DNA of 64,000 nt from NCBI RefSeq assembly GCF_000377645.1, contig NZ_KB898483.1, positions 28,344 through 92,343 of the forward strand. The letters are read 5' to 3'. The DNA is from Thiomonas sp. FB-6. GTDB lineage: Bacteria; Pseudomonadota; Gammaproteobacteria; Burkholderiales; Burkholderiaceae_C. The notes beneath the pieces are model-generated. The model was not told where the DNA came from. It did no database searches and saw only the letters and a program-made list of their open reading frames with translations. The translations under genes were made by a program, and so were the position numbers. This document shows, piece by piece, positions 54,098 to 62,278 of the stretch; the stretch's first letter is position 1, and each line of letters starts with the position of its first letter.

Positions 54098-55426
54098 TTG
54101 AAAACCCAGGCATCGGACCCCGGCGCGCCGCGCGCGCTGCACCAGGATCTGCTCGCGGCGGCCGAGTTGCTCGGCTGCGTGCTGCGCGGCGAGTCCCTCG
54201 CCACCGCGCTGCCGCGCCTGGGCGCGGCGGACGCCGCGCGGCGCGGCGCGGCGCAGGCCCTGAGCTTCGAGGCCCTGCGCGGGCTGGGCCGCGCGCGCGC
54301 CCTGTTGGCCCGCATGCACCCCAAGGCGCTCAAGCCGCCGCAGCTCGAACACCTGCTGCTGGTGGCGCTGGCCCTGCTCAGCCTGCCCGAGCCGCGCCCC
54401 TACGCCGACCACACCCTGGTGTTCGAGGCCGTGCAGGCCTGCGCCGCGCGGCCTCGCACGCGTGCCGCGCGCGGGCTGGTCAACGCGCTGCTGCGCCGGT
54501 TCCAGGCGCAGCGCGATGAATTGCTACGCGAGGCGCTGGCCAACGACGAGGCACGCTACAACCATCCGGCCTGGTGGATCGAGGCCTTGCGCGGCGCCTG
54601 GCCGCAGGACTGGCAGCGCGTGCTGGAACTGGCCGCCTCGCCTCCTCCGATGACCCTGCGCGTGAACCGGCGCTGGGGCACGCGCGAGGACTACCTGCGC
54701 CTGCTGCGCGAGGCAGGCCTCGAGGCCCAGGCCCCCGAAGGCCCGGGGCTGGAGCAGGCACTGGTGCTCGAACGCGCGGTGCCGGTGACCCGGCTTGCGC
54801 ACTTCGCGCAGGGCGCGGTCAGCGTGCAAGACGCCTCGGCGCAACTCGCCGCGGTGCTGCTGGACCCGCGCGCCGGCATGCGCGTGCTCGACGCCTGCGC
54901 CGCCCCCGGCGGCAAGACCGCGCACCTCCTCGAACTGGCCGACTGCGAGCTGCTGGCGCTGGAGCGCGACGCGCAGCGCGCGCCGCGCATCGGCGAGACC
55001 CTCGAGCGCCTGCGCCTGCGCGGCGCCGAGCTGCGCGTGGCCGACGCCGCGCGCCCCGACACCTGGTGGGACGGGCGCGGCTTCGACCGCATCCTGCTCG
55101 ACGCCCCCTGCAGCGCCAGCGGCATCAGCCGGCGCCACCCCGACATCCGCTGGCTGCGCAAGCCGGCGGACATCGACGCGCTGGCCTCGCAGCAACGCGA
55201 ACTGCTCGATGCGCTGTGGCCGCTGCTGCGCCCCGGCGGGCACCTGCTGTACGCCACCTGTTCGGTGTTTCCGGCCGAAGGCGCGCAGCAGGCGGCCAGC
55301 TTCCTGGAGCGGCACGGCGATGCGCTAGCATTGGCCGCACCCGGGCAGATCCTGCCAGGCCGGTCGCCCGAGCGCGACGGCTTCTACTACGCCCTGTTCG
55401 CCAAGCGTGCCGATGCTCCCGCATGA
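54098..55426 (+). CDS. rsmB: 16S rRNA (cytosine-967-C5)-methyltransferase
   Basis: A 442-residue RNA methyltransferase. The N-terminal NusB-like domain is about residues 1-140; the SAM site is VLDACAAPGGKTAHLLE; motif IV with its cysteine is LLDAPCSASGISRRHPDI; the catalytic cysteine is in YATCSVFPAEG. The start appears to be TTG 54098, preceded by GAAGCGGA; no upstream ATG fits. Four-base overlap with the next gene. Confidence 0.93.
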   Translation: MKTQASDPGAPRALHQDLLAAAELLGCVLRGESLATALPRLGAADAARRGAAQALSFEALRGLGRARALLARMHPKALKPPQLEHLLLVALALLSLPEPRPYADHTLVFEAVQACAARPRTRAARGLVNALLRRFQAQRDELLREALANDEARYNHPAWWIEALRGAWPQDWQRVLELAASPPPMTLRVNRRWGTREDYLRLLREAGLEAQAPEGPGLEQALVLERAVPVTRLAHFAQGAVSVQDASAQLAAVLLDPRAGMRVLDACAAPGGKTAHLLELADCELLALERDAQRAPRIGETLERLRLRGAELRVADAARPDTWWDGRGFDRILLDAPCSASGISRRHPDIRWLRKPADIDALASQQRELLDALWPLLRPGGHLLYATCSVFPAEGAQQAASFLERHGDALALAAPGQILPGRSPERDGFYYALFAKRADAPA

Positions 55427-56040
55427 GTCCGTCGCAGGCCCCTGACCCGATGCGCCGCCGCGTGCTGGCCTGCGCGGGGGCCGGCGCGGCCGCGACCCTG
55501 CTGGCGGCCTTCCCGCAAGCGCGGGCGGCCACGGTGGACGCGCAACCGCCGAGCGTGGAGCTCGACCCCGACGGCGTCTACGCCAGCGCCACGCTGGTGT
55601 TCGCGCTGCCGGTGACCCTGGAGGACGCGCTGCACCGCGGCATTCCCCTGTACTTCCTCACCCGCATGAGCGTGTCGCAGTCGCGCTGGTGGTGGTTCAA
55701 TGCCAGCATGGGCGAGGGCCAGCAGCTCACGCGGCTCGGCTTCGAGCCGCTGCTGGGCAAGTACCGCGTGTCCACCGGGGGGCTGCGCACCAGCTACCAC
55801 ACGCTCGACGACGCGCTCAACCAGGTCCAGCACGTCGCCCACCTGAAGGTGGCCGACGCGAAGGATCTCAAGCCGGGCCAGACCTACCAGCTGGGCGGGC
55901 GCTTCGAGCTCGACCTGTCGCAACTCCCCCGCCCCTTCCAGCTCAACGTGGCCTCGCAATCCGACTGGCAGCTGCAGGCGGATTTCCCCCAGGTCAGCTT
56001 CACATGGACCACCGCACCGTCAACCGCACCACCCGCCTAG
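55423..56040 (+). CDS. Exported DUF4390 protein
   Basis: A 205-residue exported protein with a signal region (CAGAGAAATLLAAFPQARA). The body (FALPVTLEDALHRGIPLYFL, YRVSTGGLRTSYHTLDDAL) matches DUF4390, found between rsmB and ntrY-like kinases in Burkholderiales. Function unknown. It overlaps rsmB by four and the kinase by 37 bases, so the three are translationally linked. Confidence 0.85.
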   Translation: MSPSQAPDPMRRRVLACAGAGAAATLLAAFPQARAATVDAQPPSVELDPDGVYASATLVFALPVTLEDALHRGIPLYFLTRMSVSQSRWWWFNASMGEGQQLTRLGFEPLLGKYRVSTGGLRTSYHTLDDALNQVQHVAHLKVADAKDLKPGQTYQLGGRFELDLSQLPRPFQLNVASQSDWQLQADFPQVSFTWTTAPSTAPPA

Positions 56041-58238
56041 CCTCATGGGTCGCGCTGGTCGTGGGCCTGCCGCTGGTGGTGTTCCTGGTGTTCCTGCTCG
56101 CCGTGTCGACCAAGAACACGGCGGAGGTGAACCCCCTGTTCGGGATCCTGTACTGGATCAACCTGGCCGTGGCGGCGCTGCTGCTGCTGCTGATCCTGGG
56201 CCTGTCGTCGCGCCTGCTGTGGCGCCTGCGCAAGCGCCGCTTCGGCAGCCGCCTGCTGTTCAAGCTGGCCATGGTGTTCACGCTGGTAGGGGTGTTGCCG
56301 GGGCTGATCATCTACGTCGTGTCCTACCAGTTCGTCGCGCGCAGCATCGAGACCTGGTTCGACGTGAAGGTGGAGCGCGCGCTGACCTCCGGGCTGAACC
56401 TGGGACGCACCACGCTGAACGTGCTGCTGGCCGACCTCGGCGCCAAGGGGCGCAACGTGGCCGGGCAAGTGGTGGACAGCCGCGGCGAGGTGTCGCCGGT
56501 GGCGCTGGAGCAGTTGCTGCAGCAGCTCAGCCTCGAGCAGGCCACGGTGTTCGACGGCAACGGCAACGTGGTGGCCAGCGCGGGCGGCAACCCCTTCGCG
56601 CTGGTGCCCGACCTGCCCGGCGCCGAGGCCATGCGCCAGCTGCGCCTGATGGGCCAGCTCGCCAGCGTCGAGGGCGGAGAAGACGGCGTGGCCACCGCCA
56701 GCAGCCAGCTCCGGCTGCGCGTGGTGATTCCGCTGCCCACGCGCTCGCTGCTGCTGCCCGGACACCAGCGCTACCTGCTGCTGGTGCAGAACGTGCCCAA
56801 CGCGATCTCGCGCAGCGCGCTGGAAGTGCAGCGCGCCTATGCCGAGTACCAGGAACGCGCGCTGGGGCGCGACGGCCTGCGGCGCATGTACATCTCCACG
56901 CTGACCCTCACGCTGTTCCTCACCGTGTTCGCCGCGGTGCTGCTGGCCGTGGTGCTGGGCAACCAGCTCGCCAGCCCGCTGCTGATGCTGGCCGACGGCA
57001 TGCGCGCGGTGGCCGGCGGCGACCTGCGCCAGCGCCCCGAGGCCCGCTCGGGCGACGAACTGGGTTCGCTGACCCGCTCCTTCAACGCCATGACCGCGCA
57101 ACTCGCCGACGCGCGCCAGCAGGCCGAGGCCAGCCGGCAGGCCCTGGAGGCCTCGCGAGCCTACCTGCAAAGCGTGCTGGACAACCTGTCGGCCGGCGTG
57201 CTGGTACTCGACGACGGCCTGCGCCTGACCCTGGCCAACCCCAGCGCGACGCGCGTGCTGCGCGTGGCGGTGCAGGGCTCCATCGGCCAGGCCATCGCCA
57301 GCGTCGCCGGGCTGAAGAGCTTCGCCGCGGAGATCGAGACCGCCTTCCACGAACTCGGCGCCGGCAGCAGCGACCACTGGCTGCGCCAGCTCGACTACAC
57401 CCCGCCCGGCAGCGACACCCCCGTGACCCTGCTGGTGCGCGGCGCGCGCCTGCTGCTGCCCAACCAGGGCGCCGCGGTGGTGGTGTTCGACGACATCAGC
57501 GAACTCATCTCCGCGCAGCGTTCGCTGGCCTGGGGGGAAGTCGCGCGGCGCCTGGCGCACGAGATCAAGAACCCGCTGACGCCCATCCAGCTGTCCGCCG
57601 AGCGCCTGCAGATGAAACTCGAGGCGCGCCTGAGCGGGGCCGACCGCGACATGCTCACGCGCGCCACCGGCACCATCGTCAACCAGGTCACCGCCATGCG
57701 CCGCATGGTCGACGAATTCCGCGACTACGCGCGCACTCCGGTCACCCATGTCGAGCCCATGGACCTGAACGTGCTGGTAGGCGACGTGCTCAATCTGTAC
57801 GCGGCCCAGTCGGCGCACGTGCATGCCGAGCTCGGCCCGTCGCTGCCCACCATCGAGGGGGATGCCGCGCAATTGCGCCAGGTAGTGCACAACCTGGTGC
57901 AAAATGCGCTGGACGCCATCGCGGGTCAGGAGCAGGGCGGCGTGACCATCCACACCGACACCTACCGCTCGGGCGGCAGCGGCGCGCAACGGGTACGCCT
58001 GTCGGTCAGCGACACGGGGCCGGGCTTCCCCGAAAAGGTGCTGGCGCGGGCCTTCGAGCCCTACGTGACCACCAAGCTCCGCGGCACCGGACTGGGCTTG
58101 GCGGTGGTGAAGAAAATCGCCGAAGAACACCACGCACGCGTGGAGGTGCAGAATCTGGGCACGCCGGGGGCAACGAGCGGGGCCCGCGTATCCCTTATAT
58201 TTCCCGCTATGGCAACCCCGCCGGCCAGCGGGGCCTGA
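56004..58238 (+). CDS. ntrY: NtrY-like sensor histidine kinase
   Basis: A 744-residue membrane kinase. Several N-terminal membrane helices (VALVVGLPLVVFLVFLLAVS and following), an extracytoplasmic segment, another helix near residue 300, HAMP and PAS regions, then the phosphoacceptor GEVARRLAHEIKNPLTPIQ and ATPase boxes VVHNLVQNALDAI and GTGLGLAVVKKI. NtrY-like kinases sense redox or nitrogen-related signals. Paired with the regulator 26 bases downstream. Confidence 0.92.
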   Translation: MDHRTVNRTTRLASWVALVVGLPLVVFLVFLLAVSTKNTAEVNPLFGILYWINLAVAALLLLLILGLSSRLLWRLRKRRFGSRLLFKLAMVFTLVGVLPGLIIYVVSYQFVARSIETWFDVKVERALTSGLNLGRTTLNVLLADLGAKGRNVAGQVVDSRGEVSPVALEQLLQQLSLEQATVFDGNGNVVASAGGNPFALVPDLPGAEAMRQLRLMGQLASVEGGEDGVATASSQLRLRVVIPLPTRSLLLPGHQRYLLLVQNVPNAISRSALEVQRAYAEYQERALGRDGLRRMYISTLTLTLFLTVFAAVLLAVVLGNQLASPLLMLADGMRAVAGGDLRQRPEARSGDELGSLTRSFNAMTAQLADARQQAEASRQALEASRAYLQSVLDNLSAGVLVLDDGLRLTLANPSATRVLRVAVQGSIGQAIASVAGLKSFAAEIETAFHELGAGSSDHWLRQLDYTPPGSDTPVTLLVRGARLLLPNQGAAVVVFDDISELISAQRSLAWGEVARRLAHEIKNPLTPIQLSAERLQMKLEARLSGADRDMLTRATGTIVNQVTAMRRMVDEFRDYARTPVTHVEPMDLNVLVGDVLNLYAAQSAHVHAELGPSLPTIEGDAAQLRQVVHNLVQNALDAIAGQEQGGVTIHTDTYRSGGSGAQRVRLSVSDTGPGFPEKVLARAFEPYVTTKLRGTGLGLAVVKKIAEEHHARVEVQNLGTPGATSGARVSLIFPAMATPPASGA

Positions 58239-58264
58239 CGGCAAACATCGGAATTCCTTGGCCT

Positions 58265-58996
58265 ATGGCAAGCATCCTTGTGGTGGACGACGAGATCGGC
58301 ATACGCGACTTGTTGTCCGAGATTCTGAACGACGAGGGCCACACCGTGGAGGCTGCCGAGAACGCGCAGCAGGCACGCGAGATGCGCGCACGTTTCCGGC
58401 CCGACCTGGTGCTGCTCGACATCTGGATGCCCGACACCGACGGCGTCACCCTGCTCAAGGAGTGGGCCGGCGCGGGCCAGCTGACCATGCCGGTGATCAT
58501 GATGAGCGGGCACGGCACCATCGACAACGCGGTGGAGGCCACGCGCATCGGCGCGATGGCCTTCCTCGAGAAGCCCATCGCGCTGCAGAAGCTGCTGCGC
58601 GCGGTCGAGCAGGGCCTGAGCAAGCCGGCACCCAAGCCGCGCCTGGAATCCGGCATGAACAGCCTGCCGGCGGCCGAGCCGCCGCCGCTGCTGGCCGAGC
58701 AGAGCTTCCCGCTCGACCGCCCGCTGCGCGAGGCGCGCGACGACTTCGAGCGCGCGTATTTCGAGTTCCACCTCGCCCGCGAGGGCGGCAGCATGACCCG
58801 CGTGGCCGACAAGACCGGCCTGGAACGCACGCACCTGTACCGCAAGCTCAAGCAGCTCGGCGTGGACTGGGGCCGCAACGGCCGCCGCCCGGCGCCCTCC
58901 GGCCTGCAGGGCCTGGCCGCAATGCCCAGCGCCCCCGCGGCGCCGGCCGCGCCTGCACCGACGACGCGCCCCGCGCTGGACGACGAGGACGATTGA
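58265..58996 (+). CDS. NtrX-like response regulator lacking an AAA+ domain
   Basis: A 243-residue regulator. The receiver is residues 1-120 (SILVVDDEIGIRDLL, phosphoacceptor in LVLLDIWMPDTDG). The C-terminal Fis-type helix-turn-helix is MTRVADKTGLERTHLYRKLK. The sigma-54 AAA+ module between them, present in classical NtrX (about 450 residues), is absent; a 50-residue linker replaces it. It should therefore not activate sigma-54 directly. Pro/Ala-rich acidic tail. Confidence 0.92.
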   Translation: MASILVVDDEIGIRDLLSEILNDEGHTVEAAENAQQAREMRARFRPDLVLLDIWMPDTDGVTLLKEWAGAGQLTMPVIMMSGHGTIDNAVEATRIGAMAFLEKPIALQKLLRAVEQGLSKPAPKPRLESGMNSLPAAEPPPLLAEQSFPLDRPLREARDDFERAYFEFHLAREGGSMTRVADKTGLERTHLYRKLKQLGVDWGRNGRRPAPSGLQGLAAMPSAPAAPAAPAPTTRPALDDEDD

Positions 58997-59016
58997 GTGC
59001 GCGCCGCGGCGCGCAC

Positions 59017-59047
59017 TTGCCGACACCGGGCAAAGCTTTGGTAATAT
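59017..59047 (+). promoter_or_regulatory. Candidate promoter of tRNA-Phe
   Basis: TTGCCG (59017-59022) and TAATAT (59042-59047) with a 19-base spacer, about 60 bases upstream of the tRNA. The spacing is a little long. Confidence 0.5.
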
Positions 59048-59107
59048 GTTGGGCTTGCCTGACGGCGCGCAAAGGAACGCATGCGCGCATGTCCGGCAAC
59101 GCAGTAC

Positions 59108-59183
59108 GGCCAGGTAGCTCAGTTGGTAGAGCAGCGGATTGAAAATCCGCGTGTCGACGGTTCGATTCCGCCCCTGGCCACCA
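59108..59183 (+). tRNA. tRNA-Phe (GAA anticodon)
   Basis: A 76-nt cloverleaf: acceptor GGCCAGG/CCTGGCC, D arm GCTCAGTTGGTAGAGC, anticodon loop TTGAAAA (GAA), T loop TTCGATT, encoded CCA. It borders a small accessory island; I find no repeated copy of its 3' end that would mark an attachment site. Confidence 0.96.
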
Positions 59184-59189
59184 CCATTC

Positions 59190-59220
59190 AACGCCCAACT
59201 GTTCTCAGTTGGGCGTTTTC
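59190..59220 (+). terminator. Terminator of tRNA-Phe
   Basis: A 12-bp stem AACGCCCAACTG/CAGTTGGGCGTT with a TTCT loop and a short T run, six bases after the tRNA. Confidence 0.88.
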
Positions 59221-59328
59221 ACTTCCAGACCACGCAAGGTACGCGGCGTTCACGCGCATTCTGGGTGTGCCAGGGGGCGGTGTGTCATCTCTTGATGGAC
59301 GCGAAGCTGCTGCTCTACAAGCCGGTGT

Positions 59329-60192
59329 TCAAAGAGCGGCTCGGTTCAACGCGGGTGCCAGGGCCGATCGCAACCGATCCACGATGGCAGGCAGGGGCTC
59401 GGGGGGAAGCTCGTTCTTCTTCAGAAACGCCAGCCACAACGACTGCCGCGAGGAATCGTGTGCAAACTCGTCCGTCAGCCCAATCGGCACTGCATCGGGC
59501 ACGGACATGCCGCGCCGCTCGAAGGTGGCTTTGATCGCTTGAGCCAGCAAATCGGTGTCCAGTGTTTCTCTTTCCAGCAGCACCGACAGATCGAAGTAGT
59601 CCTTCAGGCGGCTGTTGGTCATGCCCAGCAGGGCGATGGCGTGGAGCTTTTCCGCGATGACCGTGTACGTCGGGTAGGCCCGCAACTTGGGCGCGGGAAG
59701 ATCGTCCAGCAGGACCGGATAGACCGAATCCACCGGTGCCGGTGTGACGGCATCGCCGAAGCCCACATCGATCTGCGTCTTGCAGCGCGCCTTGGCCAGT
59801 TCGCCCGCGATGATCACGCGGACGCCGCCGTAGCCGGCTTCCTTGCGGATTTCCTCGACCGTGACCGAGGCGGGGTCAAATGCAATGCCGTCGTCTACAG
59901 CCACGGCAGCGATGTCGCGGAAGGTTTCGGCGACCGATGCCAGATCGTTCGCACCGAAGCCGAGCAGGTCGGCGTCGCGCGTGGCCCGGTGGGGCATGTC
60001 GTACCAGAGCGTGAACAGCAGCGCGCCCTTGAGCAGAAAGCGGTCCGCGTGCTGCGATTGGGTCATGCGGTAAAGGATGCGCTCCAGCGCGAATCGCACC
60101 AGCACCTGATTGAAATCGACACCCTGAGCTTTGGCAACGTTGAGCAGGCGCGCACGGACGGACGCCGCGACGTTGGGATTGGCGGGGTTCAT
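59329..60192 (-). CDS. abiEii: AbiEii nucleotidyltransferase toxin
   Basis: A 287-residue AbiEii/AbiGii-type toxin. Nucleotidyltransferase motifs are FLLKGALLF and RATRDADLLGFG (DxD); KARCKTQIDVGFGD and YTVIAEKLHAIALLGM with SRLKDYFDL follow, as in the family. Type IV systems of this kind can act in phage defence by modifying tRNAs. Its start overlaps the antitoxin stop by four bases. Confidence 0.9.
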   Translation of the reverse strand: MNPANPNVAASVRARLLNVAKAQGVDFNQVLVRFALERILYRMTQSQHADRFLLKGALLFTLWYDMPHRATRDADLLGFGANDLASVAETFRDIAAVAVDDGIAFDPASVTVEEIRKEAGYGGVRVIIAGELAKARCKTQIDVGFGDAVTPAPVDSVYPVLLDDLPAPKLRAYPTYTVIAEKLHAIALLGMTNSRLKDYFDLSVLLERETLDTDLLAQAIKATFERRGMSVPDAVPIGLTDEFAHDSSRQSLWLAFLKKNELPPEPLPAIVDRLRSALAPALNRAAL

Positions 60193-60794
60193 CCGATGCT
60201 CTCCAGGTAGGGCCGCATCACGTTGGCCACGCGGCAGACCTTGGCGAAGCGCCAGATGTCATCGACCGATGCCTTGTTGCGAGCCCGGGCGTCCTTCAGA
60301 GCCTCCAGCGCCACGTCCAGGCCGATCTTGTTGCGGTGCTTGAAACAGTCCGCCACCGTCTTGGCCACGCCGTAGATCCGGAGCTTGACGCCATCGCGTT
60401 CAACTTCCTCGACGCCCGCTGTGTAGGCTTCCCCGGTGAACTGCACCATCTTGATCGGTGGGTAGTCGAACCGTGGGGCATGGCTGCCGCGCGGCATGGC
60501 AATCCAGACCTGGCGTGGCAGTTGGGTGGTCAGCTCGTGGAACTGCAGCGCGGTGAGCAGGCAGAACACGGCTTGCGGCACCTTGGTTGCGACGGTGACC
60601 AGACTGTCGTGTTCGGATCCCTGGGTGTCCGGCAGGCGGTACAGACCACGCCCAATCCGCTCCAGCAGGCCGGCGGCGGCCAGGCGCGTCAGCACGACCC
60701 GTGGCGCATCGATGGCGCCCAGGTCGCTGGCGCGCAGCAGCCCTTTCTGGCTTGCCAGATCGAGGACGCGCTGCGTATGGGTACTGGAGAGCAT
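60189..60794 (-). CDS. abiEi: AbiEi antitoxin/autorepressor
   Basis: A 201-residue antitoxin. The N-terminal winged helix reads QKGLLRASDLGAIDAPRVVL and LLERIGRGLYRLP; the C-terminal antitoxin domain includes VFCLLTALQFHELTTQLP and VAKTVADCFKHRNKIG. AbiEi proteins repress their own promoter and neutralise the toxin without a stable complex. The inverted repeat at 60804-60853 is the likely operator. Confidence 0.9.
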   Translation of the reverse strand: MLSSTHTQRVLDLASQKGLLRASDLGAIDAPRVVLTRLAAAGLLERIGRGLYRLPDTQGSEHDSLVTVATKVPQAVFCLLTALQFHELTTQLPRQVWIAMPRGSHAPRFDYPPIKMVQFTGEAYTAGVEEVERDGVKLRIYGVAKTVADCFKHRNKIGLDVALEALKDARARNKASVDDIWRFAKVCRVANVMRPYLESIG

Positions 60795-60803
60795 GGGTGG
60801 AGT

Positions 60804-60853
60804 ATGTTCCGTTATTTCGTCGAATGCAACTTCCTGAAGACAAAACGAAACAT
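60804..60853. promoter_or_regulatory. Candidate AbiEi operator (long inverted repeat)
   Basis: Arms ATGTTCCGTT (60804-60813) and AACGAAACAT (60844-60853) pair with one mismatch, ten bases upstream of abiEi. The DNA is AT-rich relative to its surroundings. AbiEi binds spaced inverted repeats in other systems. Confidence 0.5.
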
Positions 60854-60928
60854 TTCGCCCATGTTCTCCGGGCCGCTCCGCTGGCCGGCGATGCGCTGGG
60901 CTCGCTACAAGCCGGGAGGGTTACGCGC

Positions 60929-61276
60929 GTGCCGTCGGCGAAGGTGTCGTTGCCGCTTTTTCGCAGCAACGCGTCTGCACACGTCGCGGCGCGGGCAATG
61001 CTTGAAGCCCGTCTCGAGTGGGCCCAGGACGTGGCCGCTGCATTGATGGAGTACGTCGATTACCCCGATGTCAACGTACCGACTCGTACTTACACCGACC
61101 CAGAAGAGATCACGGCCGGGGACATCGAGGCGCTTGCCGGGCTGCCCGAAGGCTACTTCCAGGGCAAGACCAATGTCGTGGAGTTCGCGCGACTGAAGGC
61201 AGTCCAGAAGCCAACCGATGACCGTCCGGGTCAAGGCAACAAGGTGGTGCAGTTTCGACCCGTATCCAAATCTTGA
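60929..61276 (+). CDS. Uncharacterised accessory protein
   Basis: About 115 residues, soluble, with a helical middle (ARAMLEARLEWAQDVAAALM) and TDPEEITAGDIEALAGLPEG. I recognise no family. GTG 60929 is chosen because GGGAGGG (60914-60920) lies eight bases upstream; ATG 60824 would place the start inside the AbiE operator. The AT content and position beside AbiE suggest mobile-element cargo. Confidence 0.55.
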   Translation: MPSAKVSLPLFRSNASAHVAARAMLEARLEWAQDVAAALMEYVDYPDVNVPTRTYTDPEEITAGDIEALAGLPEGYFQGKTNVVEFARLKAVQKPTDDRPGQGNKVVQFRPVSKS

Positions 61277-61292
61277 TGTGAAAGGAACCGTG

Positions 61293-61541
61293 ATGTCCAA
61301 GAACACGAAGCAGACGTCCTCGCGAATCGGCCGACTGGCATCCGAGACGCTGCAAAGCAGCAGCGCGTCCCAAGTTGCGAAGAGCCTTGCCGCTTCGGCC
61401 CTGGCCCAGCGCGCCGGCGAAAAGCAGACCGGCGCGAAGATGGAAGACACGGCCGCCCGCGTCTTGGCAAGTGATCGATATGCCAAAGGCACGAAGGAAC
61501 TTGGGGCGTCGGTGCTGTCCCAGGCCAACAAGCAGCGCTGA
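61293..61541 (+). CDS. Small basic accessory protein
   Basis: An 82-residue Ser/Ala/Lys-rich protein (KQTSSRIGRLASETLQSSSA, then AKSLAASALAQRAGEKQTG). Such proteins are, as I recall, common hypotheticals on integrative elements, but no function is known. AAAGGA precedes ATG 61293, and it follows the previous gene by 16 bases, so they form a pair. Confidence 0.65.
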   Translation: MSKNTKQTSSRIGRLASETLQSSSASQVAKSLAASALAQRAGEKQTGAKMEDTAARVLASDRYAKGTKELGASVLSQANKQR

Positions 61542-61881
61542 TCCACGGGGCCGGGAAGTAGTGGGGGATCAGCGACGATCGCGTTCGTTCCTCGCACATC
61601 CCAACTGATCGGACTCAGTACGGTGATCGGCGCAGGACTGCGGGAGGGTCGTCCACCCGGCTGATATACTCCACCAGCAGGATTTCCGACGAACGGCCCG
61701 GTTGCTTCGGCACCCGGGCCGTTCGTCTTTCGGAATGCGCCTGCCGCGCCCGCAGGGCGCGTGACACCTCCGGGCCGAGTCCGGCCCGGGCAGAAATCCC
61801 CGCGATTCGCTATCTTCCTGCTGGTCGCTCGCCGGTTCGGCGGCCGCGGCCGCACCCATCCGCGCATCCATTCCCAGCCCC
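61542..61881. other. Boundary region between the island and MazG-like gene
   Basis: About 340 bases without a gene. It contains TATACT (61665-61670) and the long hairpin at 61688-61727. No attachment repeat is visible. Confidence 0.45.
61688..61730 (+). terminator. Long GC hairpin, terminator-like
   Basis: Perfect 14-bp arms GACGAACGGCCCGG (61688-61701) and CCGGGCCGTTCGTC (61714-61727), then TTT. The T run is short, so termination is plausible but not certain. Confidence 0.55.
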
Positions 61882-62259
61882 ATGGATTCCGATTCCCAAG
61901 CTCCGCGCCTGGTCGACGTGGGCGGTCTTTCGCGCGCGCTCGAGCGCTTCGCGCAGGAGCGCGACTGGACCCAGTTCCACAGCCCGAAGAACCTCGCCAT
62001 GGCGCTGACCGGCGAGGTCGGCGAGCTGGTGGAGATCTTCCAGTGGATGAGCGCCGAGGAATCCGCCAGCGCGGGCGCCGACCCGCGTACGGCGCAGGCC
62101 GTGCGCGACGAACTGGCCGACGTGCTGGTGTACCTGGTGCGCCTGGCCGACAGGCTGGGCGTGGACCTGGACTCGGCAGTGCGCGACAAGATGCAACGCA
62201 ACGCGCTGCGCTACCCGGCCGACGAGGTCCGCGGCAGCAACCGCAAGCGCGGCCCATGA
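61882..62259 (+). CDS. MazG-like nucleotide pyrophosphohydrolase
   Basis: A 125-residue all-alpha NTP pyrophosphatase of the MazG-like/RS21-C6 (dCTPase) group. Metal-binding acids are in LTGEVGELVEIFQWM and VRDELADVLVYLVRLAD; FHSPKNLAMAL is typical. It removes non-canonical nucleotides. It lies 19 bases before the dehydrogenase. Confidence 0.9.
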   Translation: MDSDSQAPRLVDVGGLSRALERFAQERDWTQFHSPKNLAMALTGEVGELVEIFQWMSAEESASAGADPRTAQAVRDELADVLVYLVRLADRLGVDLDSAVRDKMQRNALRYPADEVRGSNRKRGP

Positions 62260-62278
62260 AACAGAAAGGACACGAGAC

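Noticed and set aside
59150..61800. Attachment-site repeat of tRNA-Phe bounding the island
   Set aside because: No second copy of the tRNA 3' sequence was found up to the MazG-like gene.
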